From assembly GCF_005239225.2 (NCBI RefSeq), contig NC_133300.1, forward strand, positions 7,159,875 through 7,223,874: a stretch of 64,000 bases of DNA, in the 5' to 3' direction. Position 1 is the first letter of the stretch; each line of letters opens with the position of its first letter. This document shows positions 22,481 to 33,249 of this stretch, one piece after another. Below the pieces are notes generated by a model that did no database searches, was not told the DNA's origin, and saw only the letters and a list, made by a program, of their open reading frames with translations. The translations under genes and the position numbers were made by a program. This stretch comes from Populus alba (Eukaryota; Streptophyta; Magnoliopsida; Malpighiales; Salicaceae).

Positions 22481-22960
22481 TTTGCCAATCACTTTTGATC
22501 ACATGTCATTCTGAAGATGTTTGGGGGATAATATAGCCAATGACACCCTCCTTCACTGACTCCACTTGTCTCTTGTTCACCAACTTTCGGACTCAATTCT
22601 TGCAATTCTTGCAACTGTTCACTTGAAATGGTTGAGGACCCCACTATGACATCACATCTCTTGTCTGGATTATACCACCTAGAAAACGGTGGTTGAATGG
22701 GATTTGTCGGAGTCAAGTAAAAGTCTGGAATCTGGCAACTACTGGTAAATAAACTCATATGGCAAGTGCTCAATTGAAATTCTTGCAACTGTTCCATTGA
22801 AATGGCCGAGGACCCCACCATGACATCACATCTCTTGTCTGGATTATACCACCTAGAAAATGGTAGTTGCATGGGAATTGTCGGAGTCTAGCAAAAGTCT
22901 AGAATCTGGCAGATTCTGGTAAATAAACCCACATAGCAAAGAATGTCTATCTTTGGCAAA
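22481..22960 (-). pseudogene. Element B gag remnant, tandemly duplicated and frameshifted
   Basis: Two copies about 174 bp apart on the minus strand read FSRWYNPDKRCD and then, after skipping a base, HGGVLGH or HSGVLNH. This is the CDYH-G-GV-GH block of Tat-type gypsy gag proteins. Both copies have the same frameshift between CD and H, so the lesion came before the tandem duplication. Nothing else of gag is readable, and the assignment rests on this short motif. Confidence 0.5.
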
Positions 22961-23359
22961 GACATTTGAGCAATTGATTCTACCGTGAGACCTAGCTATA
23001 CCATATAATTAAGGGTTCACACCGTCAAAGTCATCTCCTGATTCAGCTCTCATCATTGTTCTGGAATCCATAGCAGATCCTTCAATCTTTCCTCTCTTCA
23101 TAGCTTGTTCAATTCTTCGGCCAATCCTCACAACATCATTTCAATCTTCCAATGTTGTTGTGGTTGGTTGCGGATTGTTAGAAAACTTTCTAACAACTTG
23201 GTAATCTTGGCAGCACCCAGAAACTTGTATTATCGCCACTACCGATGTGTGGAATCACACATTGTCTCTATTGGAAGAAAACGATGAACATGAATCTCCT
23301 CTATTTCTTCTTCGATTTCTCTCGAACGGTGCAGCAAACAAGCACCAATAGAGGGAGTT

Positions 23360-23920
23360 CTACTCTATTGAAGTTTCAGTCTTCATGTTTTTCAGTCTAG
23401 GCATGTCTCTTCTTTCTACTTTTGCGTTGTAATGCCGATACTGGTAGGAGAAAATTGTGGACAATCTGAAACCACTGCATCCCTTCTTGGATTTCCCATT
23501 TACAGCTCCACAAATAGATTCCTGCCGAGAAATCTCTGCAACGTTGAAGTTTGATGTCTGCTCAATGTTTTTCAAACCAAATCTAGCTCTTCAACCTGCT
23601 ACAGTTTCTTTGTGCTGAAACTGATGAGAGAAATATTTGTAGCATATGCAATTAGTAAATCCTTTCTTGCACTCTCAACTTGAAGCATCATAAACAGATT
23701 TTTGTAAAGAGAGTTCTGCCACGTTGAAGTTCGACGACTACTCATATTTTCAGACTAGGTCTGACTCCTCTGCCTACTACAATGTTTTGCTCGCGCCACT
23801 GGTGGGAAAAAGTTTCAAAGCATATGTAATTAATACATCCCATTTTGCATTTTCCATTGGCAGATCCACAAATAAATCTCTACAGGGAGAGCTTTACCAC
23901 GTAGAAGTTCAGTGTCTAAT
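23360..23920 (-). repeat. Degenerate tandem repeat, about 180 bp x3, in element B
   Basis: Three diverged units, each with TGCCACGTTGAAGTTCGACG-like and CTACAGTTT/CTACAATGT words followed by AGCATATGCAATTAGTA and TCCACAAATAAAT-like segments. No coding function recognised. The flanking 22,961-23,359 and 23,921-24,480 also hold nothing identifiable. Confidence 0.6.
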
Positions 23921-24480
23921 GATGAACTTCAAAGAAGACTATCATATGCTACTGAACTGGAACTGAGCTCACAATTGGGGTAACTTCAAAGAAGACTAAT
24001 GCACCATGTATAGGAGGCTAGTAGTCATTTGGTTCCATTAGATGATGTGGAGGCGATGAACACTTAACAGTGCAACTGGACAAGAACCAGAGTTGTCGTT
24101 AGTTGATGACTGAAAGCATTGTTGTTGTTGTTCATGACTGAAAAGGAGAGGTACAGCTTTAATTAGACGTGAACAAGCAGTGTTCCCATAGAAGACTGTG
24201 CAGACATTCTCTTTCCATTTGATGCTCAACACTTGTTCGAGCAGATCTGAGTCTAGCTACTTCACTTTTGATGCTCTCAACCTCAATCTGATAATGAGCC
24301 TCTATCTGACATCTTTCTTCACTTCCATCATCTTTCTTCAATCACGTGCAGCACAGCTTGTGCGGGGGACCTACCTTTCAAACCGGTACATGCATGATAA
24401 ATGTATGAATATGTAATCTATATGATGAACTCGCCCTTCGAGGGGTGACATGTGGTCGCAACTCTTGTATGATGAAACAA

Positions 24481-25031
24481 GAATCTTGATTCTTGCACAA
24501 ACTTTACAATAAAAATTTCTGAGCGACGGTCATTGTGTCACCCATAAGTCTGGAGTTCAAGATGCTTCAAGAAGGGCTTGCTCGGATGCAAAACAATATA
24601 TACAGAGCATACATCCTAAAGGCAGGTTCTAATCTTTTTAAGTGAGACAACATGTAGGTTTACTACTTGGTCTCTAAAAAGGGTCTCTCGTTGTCCCAGT
24701 GATTACCATCTTGAAGGCAATATAGGGGCTTGTAAGTAATGAGATGGCACGTGTACCAACTATTACCAGTCTAAGCACTCAACGAAAAGTTGGGGTTTAC
24801 GCAAACTTAAACCTTGACTAAAAGTCGTAAGGCAAGCTGCTAGTCCCCCTCTTAACCTGAAGCTTGTGTGTGCTTTAAAAAATTACAAGTGATGCATGAA
24901 ATAATTCTACAAAATACATGGATAAAACAAAAATAAAACAAGACAAAAATGCAAAAACATAAACACATCAAAAACACAAAGCTTAGTCCAATAATGTCGA
25001 AAAAATACCTTCCCCAGTGGAGTCGCCATTC
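24481..25031 (-). other. Element B leader with primer-binding site
   Basis: Untranslated leader between the 5' LTR and the interior. On the minus strand TGGCGACTCCACTGGGGA (25,011-25,028) follows the LTR after a 3-nt spacer. The identical 18-mer is at the same position in A. I do not assign the tRNA. The leader aligns well with that of A (26,851-27,232). Confidence 0.8.
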
Positions 25032-26845
25032 TGTCGCACGTCGGAAAACCCCACGCGGCATCGGTTTAGGCGACCTTTTCATCCTGTTTTGCTTATTTGG
25101 TTCCTTGAAGTCGCCACCTAGTAATTCATTGAGGGCTACTAGGAAACCTGATGTACTGGTCTTGTCAGAGATCACGGGTAAGGGACTGGTTGTGGTTAGG
25201 GAAGGTATTAGCTCCCCTAACGCACCCTACCTAAGGTAAGCTGCTTTGTGTTCTGATGTGATTTGAAAATTTAAAATATTAATTAAATTCTAAGGCTTGA
25301 ATAAATCAGTTATTAAATCCCCGAATATATGTAGAAACTTGTCCTTACATTTTCGTGGAAAATACAACTTGATTTTATTTGTCCTTGAGATATTTAACCA
25401 TATTTAAATTTAACAAATAATTCTTTTTGTCCTTTTTTTATTTTTATAATTCAATAATATATAAATAAAAAAACAAACACGCACACAACTTTCTTTTTGT
25501 TATTTATTTTTCTTTTCTTTTCTGTTTTGTTCTTTTCTTTTTGTACATCCACATTACAAATTATAAAAAATTAAACCCTAAACAAAAATTACATTACATA
25601 ATTTTAAAAATACAAAATAGTCCCTAAACTCCAGAAATTGCAGGGAAGACCTTCTGACGCCGCAGGAGCAGTGGCGGCGCGTCCTCCCACGCGCCACCGG
25701 CACTGGCGGCGCGTGGGTTCACGCGCCGCCGCAAGCAACTGGAAACAGCGGGATCTGGCTCAGCCTCTTCTCCCCTTCCTTTTCTTGCCGGCGGTGACAA
25801 CCACCATCATCTGCAAAAAGAAGAAAAATGCAAGCAAAGTTTCGGTTCTTCCTCCCCTTTTTAGATCTGCTCCCTTCTAGCTTCTCTCTTTCTCTTGGTT
25901 CGTTGATTTTTCTTCTACAGTTAACAGATCCAGCGGTTGTGTAGCTTCGGGCTACTTTTGAGGAAGAAGACGCTGCTGCTGGCCGGTTGGTTGGAGATCT
26001 GTGAGATGGCCGGGGAGGGAGGCCAATGGAAGGGAACAGCTGGGATGGAGAGGGACGGCGCCGCTGCTGTTCAACCACTGCTGGGTTCTTCGGTTGTGGG
26101 CATAGACTGACGCTGCTGGCTGGGTCGGTCGAGAAAGGAGAAGGGAAGTTCAAAACGGGGGTGGTGGCTCTGGTGAGCCCAAGAAGGAAAAAATGATTGG
26201 CCGGCTGTGAGAGGGAGAGCCGGTTTTGGTTTGGGTGTGTATGGGTCTGTGAGGGGGGTGTTCGGGTGTAGAAAGGAGAGGATGAGGGGGAGCGGCCTGT
26301 TGGCTGCTGAGGGAGAAGAAAAACAATCCAAAGGGGGGTGGCGGCTGCTTTCGGGTCCGGGAGAAGAAAAATGTTAGGGTTTCTGTTTTTTTGTGTTTTT
26401 GGTTCCCTCTCCCTCTAATTTACAAAATGACCCCCCTCTGTATCAAAATTGGCTCTCCCTAAAATTTCAGTGCATCATTGTATTTATAGCAAAAGTTTTT
26501 GCTAGGTTTTCAAACTAGTCCCTCAACCTTTCCTTTCCTTCTCTTTTCCTCTTTTTTTTTTTTTGTAAATTTTGATTTTTCTTATTTTTTTGTATTTTTT
26601 GAAAACAAGCAAAATCAACGCCGACTCGATGAGGAAAATCAATGATTTTAAAAATAACACGTGAAAAGTCGAACGCGTTTGAAAATCTTTTGAAAAATTA
26701 AATTCTTTTTTAGACGACGCTGAAAATGCTAAAATGACGAGAATATATTAAAAAAAACATATTTTTTGGATTCATTATTTTTCTCTATTTTTTTGGATTT
26801 TTTTTGTAAATATATAAAAAGTGGGTCAAAAATTGGGTTACAACA
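25032..26845 (-). repeat. Element B right LTR (5' LTR)
   Basis: Partner of 15,910-17,756, with ends TGTCGCACG and GGTTACAACA. It is followed by TSD GTCTT at 26,846-26,850. It lacks the 40-bp segment bounded by TGAGG repeats that is present in the left LTR. Confidence 0.93.
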
Positions 26846-26850
26846 GTCTT

Positions 26851-27232
26851 TAAAGAGGTCTCTTGTTGTCCTAGTGATCACCCTCGTAAAGGCAATATAG
26901 TGGTTCAACAGATAGTGGGATGGCACGTGTACCAATCACTATCAGTCTAAACACTCAGCAAAAAGTTGGGGTTTACACAAACTTAAATCTTGACTCAAGT
27001 CATAAGACAAGCTGCTAGTTCCCCACTTAACTTAAAATTTAATGTGTGTGCTCTCCAAAAGAAAATAAAAATAAAGTGATGAATGACTACATCATGTATG
27101 ACAGAATGTGAAGATACATGCTAAAGCTTTTAAACAAAGTATCATTCAAAGAAAAAAAAACAACAACACATAGCATAATAAAAAAAACAATTACCAAGCT
27201 TAGTCCAAGGGTCCCCAGTGGAGTCGCCATTC
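26851..27232 (-). other. Element A leader and primer-binding site
   Basis: Leader of A between its 5' LTR and the B insertion. The primer site, read on the minus strand as TGGCGACTCCACTGGGGA, is at 27,212-27,229. The passage matches 24,660-25,031 of element B. Confidence 0.8.
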
Positions 27233-27991
27233 TGTCGCAAGTCAAAATCCACGCGGCGTCCAATGGTGATTTTTCGTTTGTTTTACTGATTTGGTTCTTT
27301 GGAGTCGTCACCTAGTATTTTGGTCACTACGAACCCTAACTGGTCTTTCAGAGATTCTAAGGCAAGGGACTGGTTGCGTAAAGGGAAGATATTAGCACCC
27401 CTAGTACGCCCTACCTAAGGTAAGCTGCTTGGTGTTTGGTTTGTTCTATAATTGCTATGGTGTTGGTGTTTTCTAATCCCATCAATTTTCCTAGGTTTGA
27501 TTCAAATAAAATTTATTTGGATAGAAATCCAAGGAGATTCCATGTGCTTTGAAAGCTCATTTTTCCCTTAGTATTTCAAGAGTTTGTGACTCGTAAATCG
27601 CAAGGAAGAGGGACCAAAAAATTTAGAAATCTAGGGCGCTAAAAAAACCTATATTTTTTAGTATTTTATACTATCATGGCTCGTAAACTGTGGAGCAAAA
27701 ACAAATAAATTGAAATGTCCTCGATTATAATCAAGGCTTCTTTCACGGATGTGTGCGGATTTTTTACTCCCAATAATATTTTGGATATTCGTCCCTTAAG
27801 GATTTCTTTATCCAAACATTAGCGGTGAATAATAGATGAATTCCCCCTAACTAGGATTTTTATATTTTTTGAAATATTGGCCAATACCCTTTGGAGTTTT
27901 ACAAACATGTTGTAAAATCCAGAAATACAAGAAAATATTTTTTTTGTTGTGTTTATGAAATCCATACGAAAACACCTTTGTCGAAACTTCA

Positions 27992-28033
<42 letters not shown>

Positions 28034-29316
28034 GAATTCAAAATATGTTACGGTATTGGCCGTATGCAACACACAAAAAAAAATATTTTTTATATATTTT
28101 TTTTGTTGAGAAAAAAAACACAAACATCACAGTTAATCACAATTAATTGTGGGCTTGACGGGATTCAGCAAGGCTCAACCGTTTACTGGTTCTGCCACTG
28201 TTGCATGCATATGCATGCTACAGTGGCAAGGTAATTAAATTAGCAAAACCAGTGAAAGAAAGACTTACCTGCAAGGCAACGGCTGGAGGCGAAGTGGAGG
28301 GAGACGACTGGACGCTGCTCACGAAGGACGCCCCTGCTCACTGCTCCCCGTGGAGACAGGTTAATTTGCTGGCTGAAAGATTGTTGTCTCAATCGTGGCC
28401 TTGCTACGACCAGTGCAACTTCTACAGGGAAAAGAAGGATATTGTTGGAGGAGTAACCTATGGCTGAAGAAGAAAAAAATTCCCTCTGCTGCTGCTAGCT
28501 TGCGTGCTCAAAGTGGCTGAGGAATTACAATGACTGGTGATGACCGCGCACCCCTGTTGCTTCTTGCTCCCGGTGCAGAGAAGAAAACATGGCTACTGCT
28601 GGGGAGATGGGGAAGAGATATGGTAAGGCAGGCGACTGGGACTAGCTGCTAGTGTAGAGGCGAGATTGGTCACAGCGCTGTTGCTGAAGGTTACAGTGCA
28701 GAGGCTGAAGCTGCTAAAGCTTGCAATGCTGTCATGTTAATTTTTGGTGTTGCTGTTGCAGTGCTGTGGCAGAGGAAATAGCCAGTGAGGAGGAAGATTG
28801 CGGGAGAGCCGTTTCTGGAGGCTGTGTTGACAGAGAGGGAAGGTCGGTTGGCTGAAGGGGAAAATGGTGGGCTGTTGATGAGAGGGAGAGGTCGGTTGGC
28901 TGAGGGGGAAAATGGTGGGGTGTTGATGAGGTTTTATAGTTTTTTGTGTTTGCCCTAAATTTCTCTCTTTAAAAAAAATTATCCTCCCTTAATTTTCCTC
29001 TCCCCTCAATATATACCTGGATGTTCACTTATATAGAAAATCTCTACGCGTGGTATTTAAGGAAATATTGCAATAATTATTGCAGAGATTGTCTTCTATA
29101 ACCAACACCAACAAATCCCATGTATATGGTATTTTATATTGTAGTAATTATATATGATTCAGTAATTATCTCCTTGACATATTGCTCCCTTAATATTAGC
29201 ATTGATGCTCTATCTTATCGCCACATGTAAACCCTTATTATTATTATTATTTTATTATTATTGTTTTTTTTAAAACAAAAATTATCAAAACATAGGTCAA
29301 AAATTGGGTAGCAACA
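27233..29316 (-). repeat. Element A right LTR (5' LTR)
   Basis: 2,084 bp, TGTCGCAAG...GGGTAGCAACA, followed by TSD ATGAT. It holds the empty copia C0 site (near 28,287), the 36-bp palindrome (28,193-28,228) and an expanded TA dinucleotide run (27,995-28,030) that is much shorter in the left LTR (near 3,485). Confidence 0.92.
28193..28228. repeat. 36-bp palindrome, right-LTR copy
   Basis: Same sequence and same single arm mismatch as 3,669-3,704. It remains intact despite divergence elsewhere between the two LTRs. Confidence 0.85.
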
Positions 29317-30010
29317 ATGATCATTGGAAAAACATGCAAATGGTTACATAAGGGTAGGCTGTGTGATGGTGGTATGGTGGCAAACAAGGGTGGGGAACGG
29401 GGGGGCTGTTTTTTGTGGAGTTGGTGTGGTAGAACTGTTGGTAGGGGTGATTGGCGAGTCAGCTGGGTGAAAAACTGGGAAGGTAATCAAGGGGGGCAAG
29501 TGTGTAGGCTGGGTAGATGTGGCTGTGGGTGGAGCTATCTATTAAGATTTTGCAAATGGAAATACATTACATGAAAACAAACATGATAGGAGACATATAT
29601 ACATTGAGATGCTAAATCAAGACAATGATAACCAAGATGAGAGGAATTATACCCTAAGAACACGTATGGAGATGAATGGAAATCCAACTTACGAACATGG
29701 TATGGAAGCTAAAAAGAAAAACAAACGCTCAACATTTTGGTTGAAAATTAATTTTGCGGGAAAACTAACGCTCAACAAGCAGTTGAAAATGTTGGAATAT
29801 AGAAAACACATTGGATTTGGCAACAAAAGGATAATACCATATATATTTTGTATGTGCATCGATAAAGATAACAAAGTACCTGCAGAATCGGTTAGAGTTG
29901 GAAGATCAGGGAGTAACATTTTGGTTCGCACTAGTATCCGGGAACCAAGTACCTGTAGAAATAGAGCCAATAGTAAGATGAGTAGAAGGCTGGTGATCGC
30001 TGTTGCGAAA

Positions 30011-31130
30011 CTAAGCACGTTGGGGAGGGGGTGTGGCTAAAGGAGAAGTAGAGCTAACACTTAATGGTTTGCTCAAAAGGCTGGTGAGTAGGCCACTGCC
30101 CAAAACCAGCAAATCGTCTGGTCTGTTGCCAATTACCCTGCTTCCAGTCTGCAGGGGTAGAAGAATGAAAACCATGAAAATCAAACCTGTGTTGGTTGTT
30201 ATACCGATTGATGTTAGGGCGCCAGTGGCCACGTGAACGACCTCTATTACGACTAAAATCAAACCTATATTGATGTTGGGAAAGGTAAGAAGAGGGCAAC
30301 ATAGATTGTGTAGGTAGCAAAGGTGGATTTGTAGTCATGGATGGAAGAGAAGTCTTATATAAAAACTCATGATTAAGAAGATAGTTATGAAGGTCAGCAT
30401 ATGACAGTGGTTCTGCCTTGGTTACGAGACTAGTGATCAAGTCTTTGAACTCACCACGAAGACCATAAAATATATAGAGGTTGAAGTCTTCAAGAGAAAA
30501 GGGTCGGCCAGTAGTATCCAATTCATCAACTAATGACTTGGCATGCTGCATGTACGTCGTAACTGAAGCATCTCTTTGTCGAAGATCTTGAAAAGACCCA
30601 TGGAGTTGCATAATGCCAGAATTCAACGGAGAAGTTAGCACTTTCTCAAGAGTATGCCAAATACAAGAAGAAGTTTGACAATCTACCATAAGATGCAGGA
30701 TGTCCATGGAGAGAGAGGAGAGTAACGCACTTAAAATAAGTTGATCCTGTTGCTTCCAACAAAGAAAAAAGCGGTTGATTGCCAAAGAAGAACCATCAAA
30801 ATTGTCAGAAACATGAAAGGAAGGACATGACACTAAGCCATTGACAAAGTGGAAAACACCTTAACCAAGAAGATATAGCTTCATCTGCATTCGCCAATAG
30901 AGATAGTTTATGGTCATAAGCTTCAATAAGACCACTTGATGAGTGTTGGACAATGCAACGATAGAAGGAGTTGTTGTCCCCATGATGTGAAGAGGGACGG
31001 TGGAAACATGGGAGAAATAACCATGGTTTTGCTCTGGAGGTTAGGGCTACTACTGGTGGGAGAAAGAACCATCGACAACAACTACTGAATGGCTGGCTGG
31101 CTGGGTTGCACCATTAGTGGTGGGGGAGAA
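30011..31130 (-). pseudogene. Copia C1 gag
   Basis: Gag of the same type as in C0. The longest uninterrupted stretch (30,054-30,833) has WKQQDQLILSALLSSLSM, SFQDLRQRDASVTTYMQHAK and LEDFNLYIFYGLRGEFKDLI. The N-terminal part (30,834-31,130) is frame-broken. The zinc knuckle near 30,011-30,060 is destroyed: the second Cys is Tyr and an in-frame stop follows the first Cys. C2 shares the Cys-to-Tyr change, which supports common origin by duplication. Confidence 0.88.
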
Positions 31131-31235
31131 GGTGGCAGTAGCAATAGTATAGTCCAATTAGGAGAGGGAGAGAGAAGGCTAAATGTAAGGGGGAGAGGGA
31201 GAGAAGAGTTCTGACGGCAGAAGACTCTGATGCCA

Positions 31236-31403
31236 AGTTGAGAATAATTAGGAGGTTAACTTATTTGTTACCCAATATTTTCTATATATATGTGTAAGGC
31301 AATATACAATAGTAATGGTGTAGATTATAACACCAGAGTATGACTATAATATTTCCTATATATGATGCCTATAATATTTTCTATACAGATAAACTCTATT
31401 ATA
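31236..31403 (-). repeat. Copia C1 5' LTR
   Basis: On the minus strand it begins TATAATAGAG and ends ATTATTCTCAACT, followed by a TGG-CATCAGAG-type primer site. TSD GAGCT is at 31,404-31,408. The 3' partner LTR is deleted. Confidence 0.88.
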
Positions 31404-32602
31404 GAGCTTGAAAAATTTCAATCCATCTACTTAAAAAAATATATAGAATAATTTGTAAGAGGTTAATTTTATCATTTGTTGTCACCACAACAAATCAACC
31501 CTAAACCTTCAAGTTTAATATTTTTAGAAGAAAAAAAAAAGGATGACTAGATAAAATCCAAGAAGCCACACCCAATAAATCAGAAATGAAGAATGGAACA
31601 AATAAAAGAAGTTAGAAAGAACACTCCTTCAAAATATAAATAATCGATTTTCTGAACAAGAAAAAAAACACTATGCTAAATAATTGTTTAAATAAAAAGG
31701 AGGAAATTATATGGATTCTTTAAAATCTTCAGCAAAAAAAAATTATTCCTTCCTTTGGAGTTCAGCATCATACAACGTGTATGATTTGTGATGAAAAGAA
31801 ACATATATATAAGCAAATATCTTCAAAGTGGTATTTTCTGTTGTTTGAAGGTCCATTTACGGCTGCCATCTTTTGAGAAATATAGGAGAACGTCCTTTCT
31901 GTATAAATCAAATGGCTTTAATTAGAATTTAAAATAGAAAATGTTAAAGAGAAGAGTACTGAAAAGTTTAAAACTATATGATTGTCTTCTAAACAAGTAT
32001 TGTCTTGTCTATAGGTCAACTATCTCAGAGGACTATTACTGATAATATAGCACATAAACTTGGAGAAAAAATATAGTACAAAATTTAAATGGATACCGAT
32101 TATGGTTGGAGATAAATATTTAAGTTCTATCACGTATAAATCATAGTTCAGAAGCCCTAATCATGCCTTCTTTTTTCTTCTTGGTTAACCCTTGCTTCTT
32201 GGTTTTTTTTTTTTTTTTTTTTTTCCGGTTGATTTTATTTTGATATGATTTATTAGTGCTTCTAGGGAATGTGCAAATTAATATGGCCAGTAGATTTCGA
32301 ATCTAATAAACCAATGATGACCTAATTAAAGCAGCTGTTACATTTTCAGCCACCGAATAAAGTGATCAGGCATCTGGTTCTACTCACCTTTAAAGTGATG
32401 GAAGATGGTAGACATGAATGCTTACGAAGAAGCTTTCAAATGGGAGTGAATGGCAAAAATGGCACCTTTTAGACTTGTATTCAGAGGTGGCTCTTTAGTA
32501 GCATTCCTTCATGAGATTTTAAATTCAAGATTTCTCTCTATGTTTTTTTTTAGCATTTCCACAAGGTTAGACCTTCTTCTCTGTATAATATTTATGCGTA
32601 CT
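31404..32602. repeat. Left copy of duplicated flank (partner 52,222-53,640)
   Basis: AT-rich non-coding DNA collinear with 52,222-53,640. The right copy has an extra 275 bp or so (52,347-52,622). No gene is visible. A 20-base T run lies near 32,205. The segment continues after CACTA-1 at 40,911-41,196. Confidence 0.88.
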
Positions 32603-33030
32603 CACTACAAGATTTCATAGTTTTACCAACGAAAATATTCCGTCGGTGTGTGATTCGTAGTTCATCAATAATTTTATTAAGGATGACATCATCGATGGAA
32701 ACTGTCCATCAACTTTCCTTTCGTCGGTAATACCTCATTCCATCGCTAACGTGGTCGGTAAAAAAAAAAAATTGCCGATGGTTTTATAGACGGAAACTGC
32801 GCTCCAAAAAAAAAGAGTTCTCGCTTGAAATATACCAACGGATTTATTCTGTCGGTGAGTGTATGCAATATTGACAAACTATTTTCGTCGGTAAACTTGT
32901 CGATGATTGTGAAATTTGCACCAAGCTACTGTGAAATGCCGACGGATTGATTCCGTCGGTAAATTCGTCGCTAAGATCCCCGCTCTCTATTAAATGCCGA
33001 CGGATACATTATGTCGGTAAAACCCTCGGT
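32603..33030. repeat. CACTA-1 left subterminal repeats
   Basis: Many direct and inverted copies of TCCGTCGGT and CCGACGGA (for example near 32,640, 32,835, 32,940 and 32,998), separated by short AT-rich spacers and often preceded by GTGAAATGCC. In En/Spm elements such repeats bind the TNPA-type protein. That is family knowledge, not shown here. Confidence 0.85.
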
Positions 33031-33249
33031 GAGTATTTTTTATATTTTTTTTTGCATAAATTTAAATATTTTTTAAAAAAATTATTTAGAACACATAATA
33101 TAAAATTATATAAATTAATAGTAAAAAAACCAATTATGCAAATAAAATTTTTATTAAACATCAAAAAATAAAGTTAAATAATATTCATTACAAATTGAAT
33201 GTGTTTAAAAAAAAATATTAAATTAACTATTAAAGTTAAATAATATTCA

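Larger units (their letters stand above)
15910..26845 (-). mobile_element. LARD-like Tat relative B, nested in the leader of element A
   Basis: 10,936 bp, minus strand, with LTRs of 1,847 bp (15,910-17,756) and 1,814 bp (25,032-26,845), a primer site at 25,011-25,028, a PPT at 17,757-17,770 and perfect TSD GTCTT. The 7.3-kb interior has two tandem arrays near the 3' LTR, a long stretch with no recognisable pol, and only frameshifted gag traces at 22,610-22,940. LTRs plus a large, mostly non-coding interior fit the LARD definition. It shares leader, primer site, hairpin and repeat types with A, so it is a relative that inserted into its own kind. Confidence 0.9.
2722..29316 (-). mobile_element. 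Tat/Ogre-like Ty3-gypsy LTR retrotransposon A, with nested insertions
   Basis: Minus-strand element bounded by LTRs 2,722-10,101 and 27,233-29,316 (TGTCGCA...GCAACA on the + strand) and a perfect 5-bp TSD. Order on its coding strand: 5' LTR, primer site (27,212-27,229), leader (26,851-27,232), a break caused by element B, gypsy RT-RNase H-integrase (15,340 down to 13,085), about 1 kb non-coding, tandem arrays (12,070-10,237), hairpin and PPT, 3' LTR. Long tandem arrays between pol and the 3' LTR are a known trait of Tat-lineage elements. No gag or protease is recognisable, so A was probably already defective or non-autonomous. Total 26,595 bp, of which B and C0 account for about 16 kb. Confidence 0.88.
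29322..31403 (-). mobile_element. Copia C1, 5' part: LTR, gag, partial protease and integrase, linker
   Basis: Upstream half of the minus-strand copia whose downstream piece is 2,200-2,716. Going leftwards: 5' LTR 31,236-31,403, primer site, gag (about 31,130-30,010), protease remnant, heavily deleted integrase (about 29,900-29,560) and linker up to element A. TSD GAGCT at 31,404-31,408. The same insertion exists at 49,181-52,221 (C2), so it predates the block duplication. Confidence 0.88.

Noticed and set aside
22489..22872. 127-codon minus-strand open frame as a real gene
   Set aside because: It is two tandem copies of a frameshifted gag segment inside element B and does not stand as an independent gene.
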